From NCBI RefSeq assembly GCF_030122845.1, contig NZ_CP126084.1:248001-312000 (forward strand): 64,000 nucleotides of DNA, written 5' to 3'. The notes below the pieces were generated by a model. It was not told the DNA's origin, did no database searches, and saw nothing but the letters and a program-made list of their open reading frames with translations. Each line of letters begins with the position of its first letter. Position 1 is the first letter of the stretch. Origin of the DNA: Paenibacillus woosongensis. Its GTDB lineage: Bacteria > Bacillota > Bacilli > Paenibacillales > Paenibacillaceae. Shown piece after piece: positions 44,969-53,293 of this stretch. The position numbers were made by a program, and so were the translations under genes.

Positions 44969-47348
44969 TGGGACGGTAGAGTTACTACGGATCGAGACCA
45001 ATCTATTTAATTTATATATTCAGGGCAAGCCGTTTCACCCCACAGTAGAGGCATTACAGCTACACCGGGATGAGGAGGGTGCCCTGGTAAATGCCCACTG
45101 TCGTATAGATAAATACTCCTCCAATTTAGAAATTAGCTCCATATCGGTCTTCTCGCCAGAGGAGAACGGTTTGCAGGAATGGGAAGAGGGCCAAGCATGC
45201 GCCCCTCTTTTCTTTGAGACGCAGGCTTATGAAATTGTAGTCGAGAAAAAGCAAGATGTGGCTATTCAGTTTTATCATGAGAATAGGTACTTAAGAGAGG
45301 CGGTAAAGCCTCTTGGGAAAAATATATTATCCGGTATTTTGAACTTCCAGAACGAGGTTGGATTTACGGAATTAGAGCTTCGTTTACATGGACAAACGCT
45401 CATGCAATTACAGTTAGAAATTTTTCCGACGAAGATGGATTATAAAAAGGACTATGAAACGATACTGAGCGATGTGAACCAACAAATTTATAATCTGTCG
45501 TTTGATTTTTTGCGGAAAACCTATCATTTGACGGGGCTAAAGGATACCACCCAGCAAAGTATGACAGAGTTTTTTGCAATCTTAAGACATATGTTTCAGC
45601 ATCTGGTTCAGGCCGTGGAGCGCATCAAGAATGCACCTCACATTAAGACGAGCATAGTGAATCAGAAAGTATCTTCTGGTAAGGCAAGACATGCTGGGAA
45701 AGGTAATTTAGCTTACCTCTCTAGACACCCTGAGCTGTTTGTTAAGGATCATAAGAACGGAATTATTCATATTAATGGCCAAAAAATGTACCCTACTCAT
45801 GTATTGGAGTCTAAGAAGTATATGGACTTCGATACAGGGGAGAATCGCTTTGTTCGGTGGGTTTTATTACGGATTTCAAAGAAATTACAAGCTCTTCGTA
45901 TTCGGTTAAAGTCCGTAGAACGTACTTCCGATCCCAAAATATTAAGAAATGTAGATCTTATGGAATCACAGCTGCAAAGGCTGCTACGATACGATTTTCT
46001 GGCAGTTGGTGAGATGACGCACATGTCAGTATCCCTTGTTCTACAGATGGCACCCGGGTACAGAGAGGTATACCGTTGTTATCTCATGCTGATGAAGGGG
46101 CTCTCGGTTCAAGGAGATCTCATTCGTTTGTCGTTGAAGGATTTAGCTCAGTTGTATGAGTACTGGTGTTTCCTGAAAATCCACGATTTATTAAGTCGCA
46201 AATATGAACTCATCAAACAAGACATCGTCAAGGTGAATCGTTCAGGGATTTTTGTGAAGCTCGACAAAACTCAGAAGTCGAAAATCATGTATCGGAATCC
46301 ACAGAATGGTGAAGTATTTACACTTTACTATAATTCACTACCAAGGGGAGAGCAGACCCCTACGGTGGGCCAGATGCCGGATAATGTGCTGACCTTGAAA
46401 AAAAGCGATTCTTCGTTTGAATATAAATATATTTTTGATGCGAAGTATCGCTTAAATCCAGCTTATGAGGGGACTCCTTACCGGAAGGCGTACACTAATC
46501 CTGGACCTGAGGAATCAGATATTAATACGATGCATAGGTATCGGGATGCCATTGTATATGGGGATGGACAACAAGAATTGGAACGTAGCATGTTTGGGGC
46601 CTATGTTCTATTCCCCTATGACAATGAAGAGCAGTTTCGCGGTCATAAATTCTATAAAAGTATTGAGCTCGTCAACGTGGGGGCATTCCCATTCCTACCT
46701 AATGCTACTAGCCTGATGGAGAAGTTCCTGGACGAAATCATTATGGATAGTCCTGAGAAGGCTTATGAGAGGTCTACTCGTCCTCGTGGGACGAAAGAAT
46801 ACTATTCCAACAAGCTTGAGGGCAAGAATGTTCTTGTTGGTTCGTTGCGAGAGCCCTCCCAACTGGATGTGGCTTTGTCAGAACGTTTTTACCATATCCC
46901 GCTTAAAAATATCTTCGATCACAAGCTCCTCACCCAAATCGAATATATTGCCATGTGCCAGTCCCGTAGGAAGTTTCAGGAGCCAGCAAATACGGGCATC
47001 CATTGGTTCGGCCGGATTCAGGATTGGAAGGTCGTTCGAAGAGGTGAGATTACAGAACGGCCAGCCCGCCCCGGCACGGAAGAGGAGCTATATGTTAAAT
47101 TTACGATTGAACGCTGGGAACGGCGGGACAATCCCATTGCCTTAGGTGGACAGGGCATCTATACCTGTCTGTACACGAGCAAATACATATTTGATCGTGC
47201 CCATGAAATTGCAGAACTAAAGCTAGAGAATGACGAGGATCTGCGAAAATGGCGCGAAGCCCGAAGAGTCGGTAAGGTCAAAGTGGAGTTAGATCATACA
47301 GATGTGGATTTGGCGGGGTCTGTGGTGGGGATTCGGGTGGAGGAGTAG
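44940..47348 (+). CDS. McrC-like DUF2357 protein with PD-(D/E)xK nuclease
   Basis: An 802-residue partner of the McrB-like motor. An N-terminal beta-rich region and a long helical middle (LAQLYEYWCFLKIHDLLSRK near residue 400, typical of DUF2357/DUF524 proteins) precede a PD-(D/E)xK nuclease core near residues 478-505. There PDNVL and then EYKYIFDAKYRLN supply the acidic residue and the DxK pair. The C-terminal domain (about 620-802) is unassigned. Together the two proteins form a type IV, modification-dependent restriction complex. This subunit is much longer than classical McrC, indicating a McrBC relative rather than McrBC proper. Confidence 0.82.
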   Translation: MDLLHTGYRNGTVELLRIETNLFNLYIQGKPFHPTVEALQLHRDEEGALVNAHCRIDKYSSNLEISSISVFSPEENGLQEWEEGQACAPLFFETQAYEIVVEKKQDVAIQFYHENRYLREAVKPLGKNILSGILNFQNEVGFTELELRLHGQTLMQLQLEIFPTKMDYKKDYETILSDVNQQIYNLSFDFLRKTYHLTGLKDTTQQSMTEFFAILRHMFQHLVQAVERIKNAPHIKTSIVNQKVSSGKARHAGKGNLAYLSRHPELFVKDHKNGIIHINGQKMYPTHVLESKKYMDFDTGENRFVRWVLLRISKKLQALRIRLKSVERTSDPKILRNVDLMESQLQRLLRYDFLAVGEMTHMSVSLVLQMAPGYREVYRCYLMLMKGLSVQGDLIRLSLKDLAQLYEYWCFLKIHDLLSRKYELIKQDIVKVNRSGIFVKLDKTQKSKIMYRNPQNGEVFTLYYNSLPRGEQTPTVGQMPDNVLTLKKSDSSFEYKYIFDAKYRLNPAYEGTPYRKAYTNPGPEESDINTMHRYRDAIVYGDGQQELERSMFGAYVLFPYDNEEQFRGHKFYKSIELVNVGAFPFLPNATSLMEKFLDEIIMDSPEKAYERSTRPRGTKEYYSNKLEGKNVLVGSLREPSQLDVALSERFYHIPLKNIFDHKLLTQIEYIAMCQSRRKFQEPANTGIHWFGRIQDWKVVRRGEITERPARPGTEEELYVKFTIERWERRDNPIALGGQGIYTCLYTSKYIFDRAHEIAELKLENDEDLRKWREARRVGKVKVELDHTDVDLAGSVVGIRVEE

Positions 47349-47388
47349 GGCGGGTTGAGTTTAAAATTCTAGGAAAGTTGAGATCCGG

Positions 47389-48168
47389 ATGAAAGATCTA
47401 GTTTTTAAACATTACCATAACAAAGTAAGGGCCCATGCATTGGTTCATAAACATATCAAGAAACATTATTATTTTCTCAATACTATGGCGATACTCTGCC
47501 CTGCAATAATACTAACCTGTATTTATATTTTTATATTTAAAGAAGGTAGTGGGTTATGGTTATTTATTTCGTCTATAGCCTCAATAGCTGCATTTTTATA
47601 TTCAGGTTTTAGCTTTTCCAACGCTGCCAAAAAAGTCATTAGAAAGAGATATAAAATAAGTATTGGGAAGGGAACTTGGAGAACAGAGAAATTTAAGGAG
47701 CTCCAATCGAGTAAACTCGCCGACTTTCTCCATAATAAAGATTTAAAAACGAGATGGAAAATAGAAAAATTAATTGAGTTATATAAAAATGATAGAGAGA
47801 AGTCCAAATTACCTCCATTAATTGCATCTAGTCTATTCCTAGCCGTGTTGACTCCTAATCTAACTCAATTCCTATTTTATATTTACAAAGATAAGGAACT
47901 GATGCAACCATATGAGGTACTAGAGCTATTTCTTGGAAGCACGCTCCTCTCTATGGTGGTAATTGCAGTTTTTACGATATATAAAAGAACCAAGGATAAT
48001 ATAGTTAATGATATTTTTCAAAACAAAAATAACATTAGGGAAGGGCTCATTCAACAACTAGAAGATTTACTTTTACGTATGCCGGATGAAGTAGAGAAAG
48101 AACAGGCGAAAGATCACCTAAAAGAGGATACAGAGTACAAAGTATTACGCCGTAAAAAGATGAACTAG
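47389..48168 (+). CDS. Membrane protein with two TM hairpins, linked to the McrBC-like pair
   Basis: A 259-residue protein. TM1-TM2 (about 28-48 and 55-76), a cytoplasmic basic/helical stretch (about 80-140), TM3-TM4 (about 145-165 and 180-200) and a charged C-terminal tail. The N-terminal part (YHNKVRAHALVHKHIKKHYY before a TM pair) loosely resembles SLATT-type membrane effectors, but I do not claim the family. It starts 40 bp after the nuclease gene on the same strand. Base composition shifts to strongly A+T-rich at this gene, so it may belong to the following module instead. Confidence 0.55.
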   Translation: MKDLVFKHYHNKVRAHALVHKHIKKHYYFLNTMAILCPAIILTCIYIFIFKEGSGLWLFISSIASIAAFLYSGFSFSNAAKKVIRKRYKISIGKGTWRTEKFKELQSSKLADFLHNKDLKTRWKIEKLIELYKNDREKSKLPPLIASSLFLAVLTPNLTQFLFYIYKDKELMQPYEVLELFLGSTLLSMVVIAVFTIYKRTKDNIVNDIFQNKNNIREGLIQQLEDLLLRMPDEVEKEQAKDHLKEDTEYKVLRRKKMN

Positions 48169-48212
48169 AGTTTCATGCATTTTTCACTGGTTGTCACTTG
48201 TTTAAATTGTCA

Positions 48213-48244
48213 CGAAAAAGAGAGCAGTGTATCTGCTCTTTTTC
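48213..48244 (+). terminator. Terminator before the nucleotide-pool cluster
   Basis: AAAAAGAGAGCAG pairs with CTGCTCTTTTT (two-base bulge) around TGTAT and is followed by further T, 45 bp after the membrane-protein stop. The rest of 48245-48500 is A+T-rich with TATA-like strings and no ORF; it must hold the promoter of the next operon. Confidence 0.75.
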
Positions 48245-48500
48245 ATGGGAATAGAAATGTCGAATTAGTATTCGCTTTTTTGAAGACTCTTTAATTGGCT
48301 TCATTTTTAAAATATGCATATAGTATATGCCCCAGACGTTTGTAAATGGGAGATAGATGTAATATATAGAAGAAAAAATCTCAAACTGGAATTTTATTAT
48401 TTTAAATGAGATATGTTGATAAATAAGCAAGTTACAGAGGGAAATTTACTTTTTTGTCGAATTACTTTATGTATCTAAAACTTTGATCCGGGTGATTAAT

Positions 48501-48755
48501 TTGATTGATATTAAACTTAGAAAAGATTTATTTGAAGAGATTAGCAGGGAGAGAGCTAGACAAGATTTAAAGCATCCGTATCCAGAAGGATTTCCTAAAG
48601 ATCTACGAATGGAGATACTTGTTGAAGAAATCGGTGAAGTCTCAAAGGCAAAAATTGAGGGTGACCAGGCGCAGTTAAGAGATGAACTTATACAAGTTGC
48701 TGCTACTGCTTTGCGTTGGATTGAGTGCTTAGATCATGAAAAAGTTATTAAGTAA
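48501..48755 (+). CDS. MazG-like nucleotide pyrophosphohydrolase
   Basis: An 84-residue all-alpha protein of the MazG-like NTP-PPase type. RERARQDLKHPYPEGFP resembles phage-type MazG proteins. The metal site has EILVEEIGEVSKA (EExxE) near residue 45 and LRDELIQVAATALRWIE near residue 63. It should hydrolyse (d)NTPs to monophosphates. The frame opens at TTG 48483, but TTG 48501 has GGGTG in front. It is the first of five co-directional genes that mostly act on nucleotides. Confidence 0.75.
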   Translation: MIDIKLRKDLFEEISRERARQDLKHPYPEGFPKDLRMEILVEEIGEVSKAKIEGDQAQLRDELIQVAATALRWIECLDHEKVIK

Positions 48756-48782
48756 CTTTAGTCGAATATGGAGTGAATAACA

Positions 48783-49385
48783 TTGATCGTTGATCTTAAG
48801 AATCGGGTAACTACAGAATTGAGGAGCTATAACAATTATATAAAGTCAAGTGATAGTTTGCTTTATATAAGTAAGCTAAATGTTAAGGAGGACAATGCGT
48901 GTAGTCTAGAATTCACTGTTGGAGATGTTTACTCAACAGGAAATCAACAATGGACGGATTTCCCTGAAGAAGGAATTCTCTTAAAATGTAATGAATCAGT
49001 TATTATAGAAACTAATGAAGAGATTGGCGTACCATTCAATATGTTCGGACTGGTGACTGGGGTTGGTAGGAATATCCAAAAGGGGCTTTTTGTTTCGACA
49101 GGTAAAATAGATCCCGGTTTTAGAGCACGATTAAAAATTGGAATATTGAATACGAATAAAAAGAAGCAAATTTTGAAGAAGGGGGATCTACTTTGTACTT
49201 GTTTTTTCGTACAGTTAGAATCTTGTATAGATGCCCCGTTCAAAGAATATAGTTCATCTAAATCAAGTCTTCCATACATAAGTAATTATAGAAACAAATT
49301 CTTAGTCTTTATAAAAACCTATTGGGATAGAATATTGACAATTAGTCTTGCTTTAGCAGCATTACTTTGGAATATAATTAAATAA
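48783..49385 (+). CDS. dUTPase/dCTP-deaminase-fold protein with C-terminal membrane tail
   Basis: A 200-residue protein. Residues about 60-150 have the trimeric dUTPase/Dcd beta-fold pattern (NMFGLVTGVGRNIQKGLFVS, GKIDPGFRARLKIGILN, ILKKGDLLCTCFF). A basic C-terminal stretch is followed by one TM helix (ILTISLALAALLWNII, about 183-199). The Dcd catalytic Glu expected after the IDPGF strand is replaced (RLKIGILN), while the Asp is retained. It may be a dUTPase-like enzyme, a nucleotide sensor or a regulatory subunit of the true Dcd encoded 11 bp downstream. A membrane-tethered member of this fold is unusual. TTG start after GGAGTG. Confidence 0.7.
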   Translation: MIVDLKNRVTTELRSYNNYIKSSDSLLYISKLNVKEDNACSLEFTVGDVYSTGNQQWTDFPEEGILLKCNESVIIETNEEIGVPFNMFGLVTGVGRNIQKGLFVSTGKIDPGFRARLKIGILNTNKKKQILKKGDLLCTCFFVQLESCIDAPFKEYSSSKSSLPYISNYRNKFLVFIKTYWDRILTISLALAALLWNIIK

Positions 49386-49395
49386 GGAGAACGAT

Positions 49396-49938
49396 ATGCT
49401 TATTGTTGGAGATAATTTAAAACAGCTAATAAATCAATACAATATTGTTGAAAGTGAAAATGCTTTTGATAACTTTTCAATAACCTTACAGTTAAGTGAC
49501 AAAATAATGTTGCTCTCACCATCTAACCCTGACATAGCTGATATTCCAACTCTTTATTACGGGGAAGAAATTCCAAGGGAGTACCTACAAGAAAAAAAAA
49601 TAAACAGTACTGGAATTACACTACCACCAAAAAGTTGTATACTAGCTTGCTCCCATGAGAATATAGTTATGCCTGCTGGATATTTTGGACTTTTACAGAC
49701 AAAGGGTTCACTCGCTAGATTATTCGTAAGCTTGACGTGTACAGATGGACAGGTAGAACCAGGCTATAAGGGAAAGATTACATTTGAAGTGTGTAACCAT
49801 TCCCTGTTTAATATTAATATTAAACCAAAGCAAAAGGTAGGTCAGCTATTTATCTTTAAAACATCGACAAAAGATGTTAAGTTATACAATGGTAAATATC
49901 AAGATGCGCAAGGGCCTACTTTTCAGAAACCAGAATAA
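49396..49938 (+). CDS. dCTP deaminase (Dcd-like)
   Basis: A 180-residue enzyme of the Dcd family that would convert dCTP to dUTP. Hallmarks are GLLQTKGSLARLFVSLTCTD (compare GRSSLARLG), VEPGYKGKITFEVCNHS with the catalytic Glu, GQLFIF, and the C-terminal nucleotide-closing tail KYQDAQGPTF. ATG 49396 follows AAGGAGAA. Stand-alone dCTP deaminases are established anti-phage effectors that deplete dCTP. Here it sits in a defence island beside MazG-like and Nudix genes, so a defence role is more likely than housekeeping. Confidence 0.85.
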   Translation: MLIVGDNLKQLINQYNIVESENAFDNFSITLQLSDKIMLLSPSNPDIADIPTLYYGEEIPREYLQEKKINSTGITLPPKSCILACSHENIVMPAGYFGLLQTKGSLARLFVSLTCTDGQVEPGYKGKITFEVCNHSLFNINIKPKQKVGQLFIFKTSTKDVKLYNGKYQDAQGPTFQKPE

Positions 49939-49949
49939 GGAGAATAAAG

Positions 49950-50540
49950 ATGGAACAAGTTCTAGTTATCCCAAGATATATTCTTAACGATGTAATAAAT
50001 GACCCTAGCCCTAAAATGTATGTAAATAATATCAGAGAAGTAATGGATAAGGTTCATAGTGAATACGAATTTATGTTGAGGGAAAAAGCAGAGCACGATT
50101 TAAATTATAAACAGATAATACCATATGGATTTATAACATATGGGGATTTCTTCTTTGTGATGAAAAGGCTAAAAAAACAAAACGAAACTCGACTTCATAA
50201 CAAAATTTCCATTGGTGTGGGAGGACATATTAACCCTATCGAACTTGAATCAAAAAATATTATCGAAGCAGGCTTATTTCGCGAGCTTGATGAAGAAGTT
50301 TATTTAGATAAGGATCACATAGAATCAGTAGAGATTATAGGAATAATTAATGATGACACAAATGAGGTAGGGAAAGTGCATTTAGGTTTCGTTTATCATA
50401 TTATCTTAAACAAAAAAGAATGCGATATTGCTGAAAAAGACAAAATGTTAGGTGAATGGATTCATAAAGAAGATATAAAGGATTGCTATAACGAAATGGA
50501 GTCGTGGACACAAATTATATTCGATAATATAAAGGGGTAG
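49950..50540 (+). CDS. Nudix-family hydrolase
   Basis: A 196-residue Nudix protein. The box runs from GGHINPIELE through AGLFRELDEEV (residues about 90-114) and supplies the REUxEE metal-binding helix. The surrounding strands are ISIGVGGH and VHLGFVYHI. The N-terminal VLVIPRYILND and YGFITYGDFFFVMKR resemble phosphoesterase-type Nudix proteins acting on nucleotides. It starts 11 bp after the Dcd gene with AAGGAGAA. In this operon it probably hydrolyses nucleotide derivatives; substrate unknown. Confidence 0.82.
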   Translation: MEQVLVIPRYILNDVINDPSPKMYVNNIREVMDKVHSEYEFMLREKAEHDLNYKQIIPYGFITYGDFFFVMKRLKKQNETRLHNKISIGVGGHINPIELESKNIIEAGLFRELDEEVYLDKDHIESVEIIGIINDDTNEVGKVHLGFVYHIILNKKECDIAEKDKMLGEWIHKEDIKDCYNEMESWTQIIFDNIKG

Positions 50541-50588
50541 GTAAAGATAAAGGGAATTTGTGGATCAGAAATAATTTCTAAACCTTAT

Positions 50589-51119
50589 TTGTGTGTAGCT
50601 GCTCTTTTACAAATAATAATTAAAAACGAATTTAATCGCGACATCAATCAGCAAATTATTGCAGATTTTTTTGGAATTAATCTTCCAATTGATCAAAAAG
50701 ATAACAGTAATCTCGTTACCAGCAATATGGAATATGTTGAAGATGATAATAAATTAGGAATAATTATTAAAGACAATTCTATAAATCAATTTTTTCAAGA
50801 GTACAAAATTCCAATGATAGAGGATTATTTACCGATTTATGAAATTGATGATATGGTATATGAAACTCAACTAAATCAGTTGGCTTCGGAAGATGTTTAC
50901 GTGATTTGTGGTTATGACTATGATTTTTTACATCACCGAGAAGCTACCGGAGTAGGTCATGTTTCTATAATTACTGATTACAATCCTCAAACAAATATTG
51001 TAACTATATATGATCCAGGTCCTAAAAATCCTGGTTATAAAAGTGTTATAGATTACGACTTGTACAGATCAATAAAAATAAAAAAAGACGGCTTTTGGAT
51101 AATAAAAAGAAAGAAATAA
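50589..51119 (+). CDS. C39-like / papain-fold cysteine peptidase-like protein, start unclear
   Basis: At least 176 residues. A Cys at the second position of the visible frame (YLCVAALLQII) is the likely nucleophile. The His is in GVGHVSIITDY near residue 125 and the Asp in VTIYDPGPKNPGY, giving a Cys-His-Asp order as in C39-like peptidases and BtrH-type proteins. TTG 50589 would start one residue before the Cys. The frame is coding-like back to the upstream in-frame TAG (50538-50540), adding KGICGSEIISKPY, but has no ATG, GTG or TTG there; the options are GTA 50541 or ATA 50547. A lost or non-canonical start is possible. It follows directly on the Nudix stop. Confidence 0.55.
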   Translation: MCVAALLQIIIKNEFNRDINQQIIADFFGINLPIDQKDNSNLVTSNMEYVEDDNKLGIIIKDNSINQFFQEYKIPMIEDYLPIYEIDDMVYETQLNQLASEDVYVICGYDYDFLHHREATGVGHVSIITDYNPQTNIVTIYDPGPKNPGYKSVIDYDLYRSIKIKKDGFWIIKRKK

Positions 51120-51270
51120 TGATGGTTTTGTATTTCTTCATACCGTAGACAGTTAAAATAGAATCCCGTTTTCATGATTTAATAACTATTAACCGAAGGT
51201 TTTTATGTCATCAAGGAATAGACATTTTATCTGGTATAACGAAAAGACAAAGAAGGAAGTTGAGAGAACA

Positions 51271-51311
51271 CATGCTTAAGAAGAGCAGTATGACTGCTCT
51301 TCTTAAGCATG
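51271..51311 (+). terminator. Very strong terminator of the nucleotide-pool operon
   Basis: A perfect 19-bp stem, CATGCTTAAGAAGAGCAGT (51271-51289) with its complement at 51293-51311, around a 3-nt loop, followed by TTTATAAT. It separates the + operon from the convergent - operon. The rest of the 51120-51444 gap is A+T-rich with no ORF or other element seen. Confidence 0.85.
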
Positions 51312-51444
51312 TTTATAATAAAAATAATGTATTAGAGTAGTATGGTTGTTTTAACTAGAAATTCAGAAGTTTCCACTTTTACTTGTCAGGCATACGAGCT
51401 AGAGTAACTATCTCTCAATAAAAGTAAGATATATCGGGTTTAAA

Positions 51445-51816
51445 TTAATCGATATATACAAAAGATTGGGGGGGAACTGAATGATAAACGTCACCGAGCT
51501 CTCTTGTTTTAGAATACTTTTTATAGCTCTTTATTTTTATGGCATATCCTTTTTCTTTCTTCGTAAAATACTCAAAAAAGAAATGTTCATCAATTCCCGA
51601 ATAGTTCTTAGTTTCTTGCCAGAGAGAGTCTATGTCATCAAAAAGAATAGATTCAATTTCAAATTCACCAACTACACGACTAATAGGCGCAGTTGCATAA
51701 ACCACGACCCTACTGATGTCTTTTCGTTTAAAAATAGTCTTACGGTATTCATATTTTTTTTGTCCTGAAAATATTTTGTTCACAAATTCCGGTTTAATTG
51801 ATAATAATACGTTCAT
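51445..51816 (-). CDS. ASCH-domain protein
   Basis: A 123-residue PUA-like protein. MNVLLSIKPEFVNKIFSGQK, then KYEYRKTIFKR, form the ASCH opening; a middle beta-barrel has VVVYATAPISRVVGEFE. ASCH domains bind RNA or modified nucleosides, and some hydrolyse modified cytidines. ATG 51816 lies 9 bases after GGGAGG; TTG 51819 is adjacent. The gene overlaps the 3' end of the PIN-GNAT gene by 23 bp and is the last of a three-gene - strand operon. Confidence 0.75.
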   Translation of the reverse strand: MNVLLSIKPEFVNKIFSGQKKYEYRKTIFKRKDISRVVVYATAPISRVVGEFEIESILFDDIDSLWQETKNYSGIDEHFFFEYFTKKEKGYAIKIKSYKKYSKTRELGDVYHSVPPQSFVYID

Positions 51817-53293
51817 CAATTTGTGCCTCCCGTAAGATGTCCTTAAAATTTTGATATGTGATTCTCACAAAACCTCGTGGAGCTGCGTGAACGCTTTGGA
51901 TAACACCTAATTCAATAAGTCTCTTCATGTTTATTCGCTTTGGAAAAGAATAGGAATAGAGAAAATTAACTATGAAGGGTCTGCTCTTTTTATAGTGCCA
52001 AAACTCAAGCAGTTCCTTATCACTAAATACACTTCTTTTCTTGCATAAGTCTATAAAATGTTGGGGAGTTTTAATGTCAGTGATAATGCTTTCAACGATG
52101 CCTAACGTTGTAACCACACTCTCATAGTACCCTCCAGTTCGATAAAATACAATAATGTCACCTTTGTTGAGATTCCTTTCAATCGATCTTGAAATGAAAA
52201 CTTTACTTATTGCATTCCTGAAAGGTTCATTTTCAATGTAATCTTCTGGTGACTCTGTACGTAATATAGAGTCTGGAAATAAATTCGTATGGTATTCCGG
52301 ATATATTGGAGTAATAAATATTTCTTTGTTTGTATCATGAAATGGGAATGTATATTTTGGATTCATGTCATCAAACGCTGGCTGGAAATCCCGTATGTAG
52401 ACTAATTCTGCATCATCCTTGGTACCATGCTTGGTGAATCCAAAATCTGTGAGTAAATTAATTAGTCGTATTTGCTCCATGCTCTTATCAAATATGGTAA
52501 CGTAAATTTCATCAACTCTGAACCTTAATGCATTATCAAAAATAATTTTTAGAAATCGTTCTCCAAGTTTGTATCCATTCATGGTCACTTTAAATGTTCC
52601 AATTTTCAGACGTTTCTTTTTAGAAAATGGAGGTGATATATTGGAGTAGTTTTCATTTTCATCCTCGATTTTCAAATACAAAAAAGCAGCCACATTATCA
52701 TCCATTTTACAAATATAAGCTATTTCATCTGCCTTTTTATTGAACCATTTTTCAAAACCAGGGTAGTCTTCTTTCAAACTATCGAAGAATGGATCGTTTA
52801 GATTTATATCTCCCATGTACTCTTTTGTAACTGAAAGAACTTTATAATTAATCAATTCAGGATGCTCATTAGTTACCTTTTCTAAAAAGGAATCGATCGT
52901 AAATACTTTAGCAGAAAGGTTCAGTTTAGTAGCTTTTAAGGCTATTTTTCGATCCTCGGTTATTAACATATCAACACGTTCAGCTGCTAGTTCATTTAAT
53001 AGCTTAGTATCATTTATATCGTTCAGATTTTTATCGTATTCGTTTGAAATACTAGTAACCATTGAAGTTATTGGGGCCTGAGTTTTCATGAGATGATAAC
53101 TATCGAGTTTAATGACCATAGAGCTAACGGCTTGTTTGTCTTCATATCTTTTAATTTCTTCAACAGTTACCGGATGAACGCATTTCGTATAACCTAGTTT
53201 GTCGAGCCATCTAAAGAGAACTCCAATATCATTCTTCTTTACGTTACTGGTTTCACGATGAATCACGATATTAGTATCAAGTAACACTTTCAT
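51794..53293 (-). CDS. PIN-nuclease / GNAT-acetyltransferase fusion with C-terminal ASCH/EVE-like region
   Basis: A 499-residue multidomain protein. Residues 1-135 are a PIN RNase with acidic residues Asp6 (LLDTNIVIHRE), Glu45/46 (VTVEEI), Asp95 and Asp114 (LITEDRKIA). About 150-295 is a GNAT fold (GTFKVTMNGYKLGERFLKII; IYVTIFDKSMEQIRLINLL). About 350-499 contains GDIIVFYRTGG and LGIVESI, typical of PUA/ASCH/EVE-type barrels. A PIN ribonuclease joined to an acetyltransferase suggests a toxin or effector. ATG 53293 overlaps the upstream kinase stop (ATGA). Confidence 0.72.
   Translation of the reverse strand: MKVLLDTNIVIHRETSNVKKNDIGVLFRWLDKLGYTKCVHPVTVEEIKRYEDKQAVSSMVIKLDSYHLMKTQAPITSMVTSISNEYDKNLNDINDTKLLNELAAERVDMLITEDRKIALKATKLNLSAKVFTIDSFLEKVTNEHPELINYKVLSVTKEYMGDINLNDPFFDSLKEDYPGFEKWFNKKADEIAYICKMDDNVAAFLYLKIEDENENYSNISPPFSKKKRLKIGTFKVTMNGYKLGERFLKIIFDNALRFRVDEIYVTIFDKSMEQIRLINLLTDFGFTKHGTKDDAELVYIRDFQPAFDDMNPKYTFPFHDTNKEIFITPIYPEYHTNLFPDSILRTESPEDYIENEPFRNAISKVFISRSIERNLNKGDIIVFYRTGGYYESVVTTLGIVESIITDIKTPQHFIDLCKKRSVFSDKELLEFWHYKKSRPFIVNFLYSYSFPKRINMKRLIELGVIQSVHAAPRGFVRITYQNFKDILREAQIDERIIIN

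Noticed and set aside
51481..51768. + strand 95-codon ORF opposite the ASCH gene
   Set aside because: Shadow of the ASCH protein, rich in Phe/Leu because of A+T-rich antisense codons.
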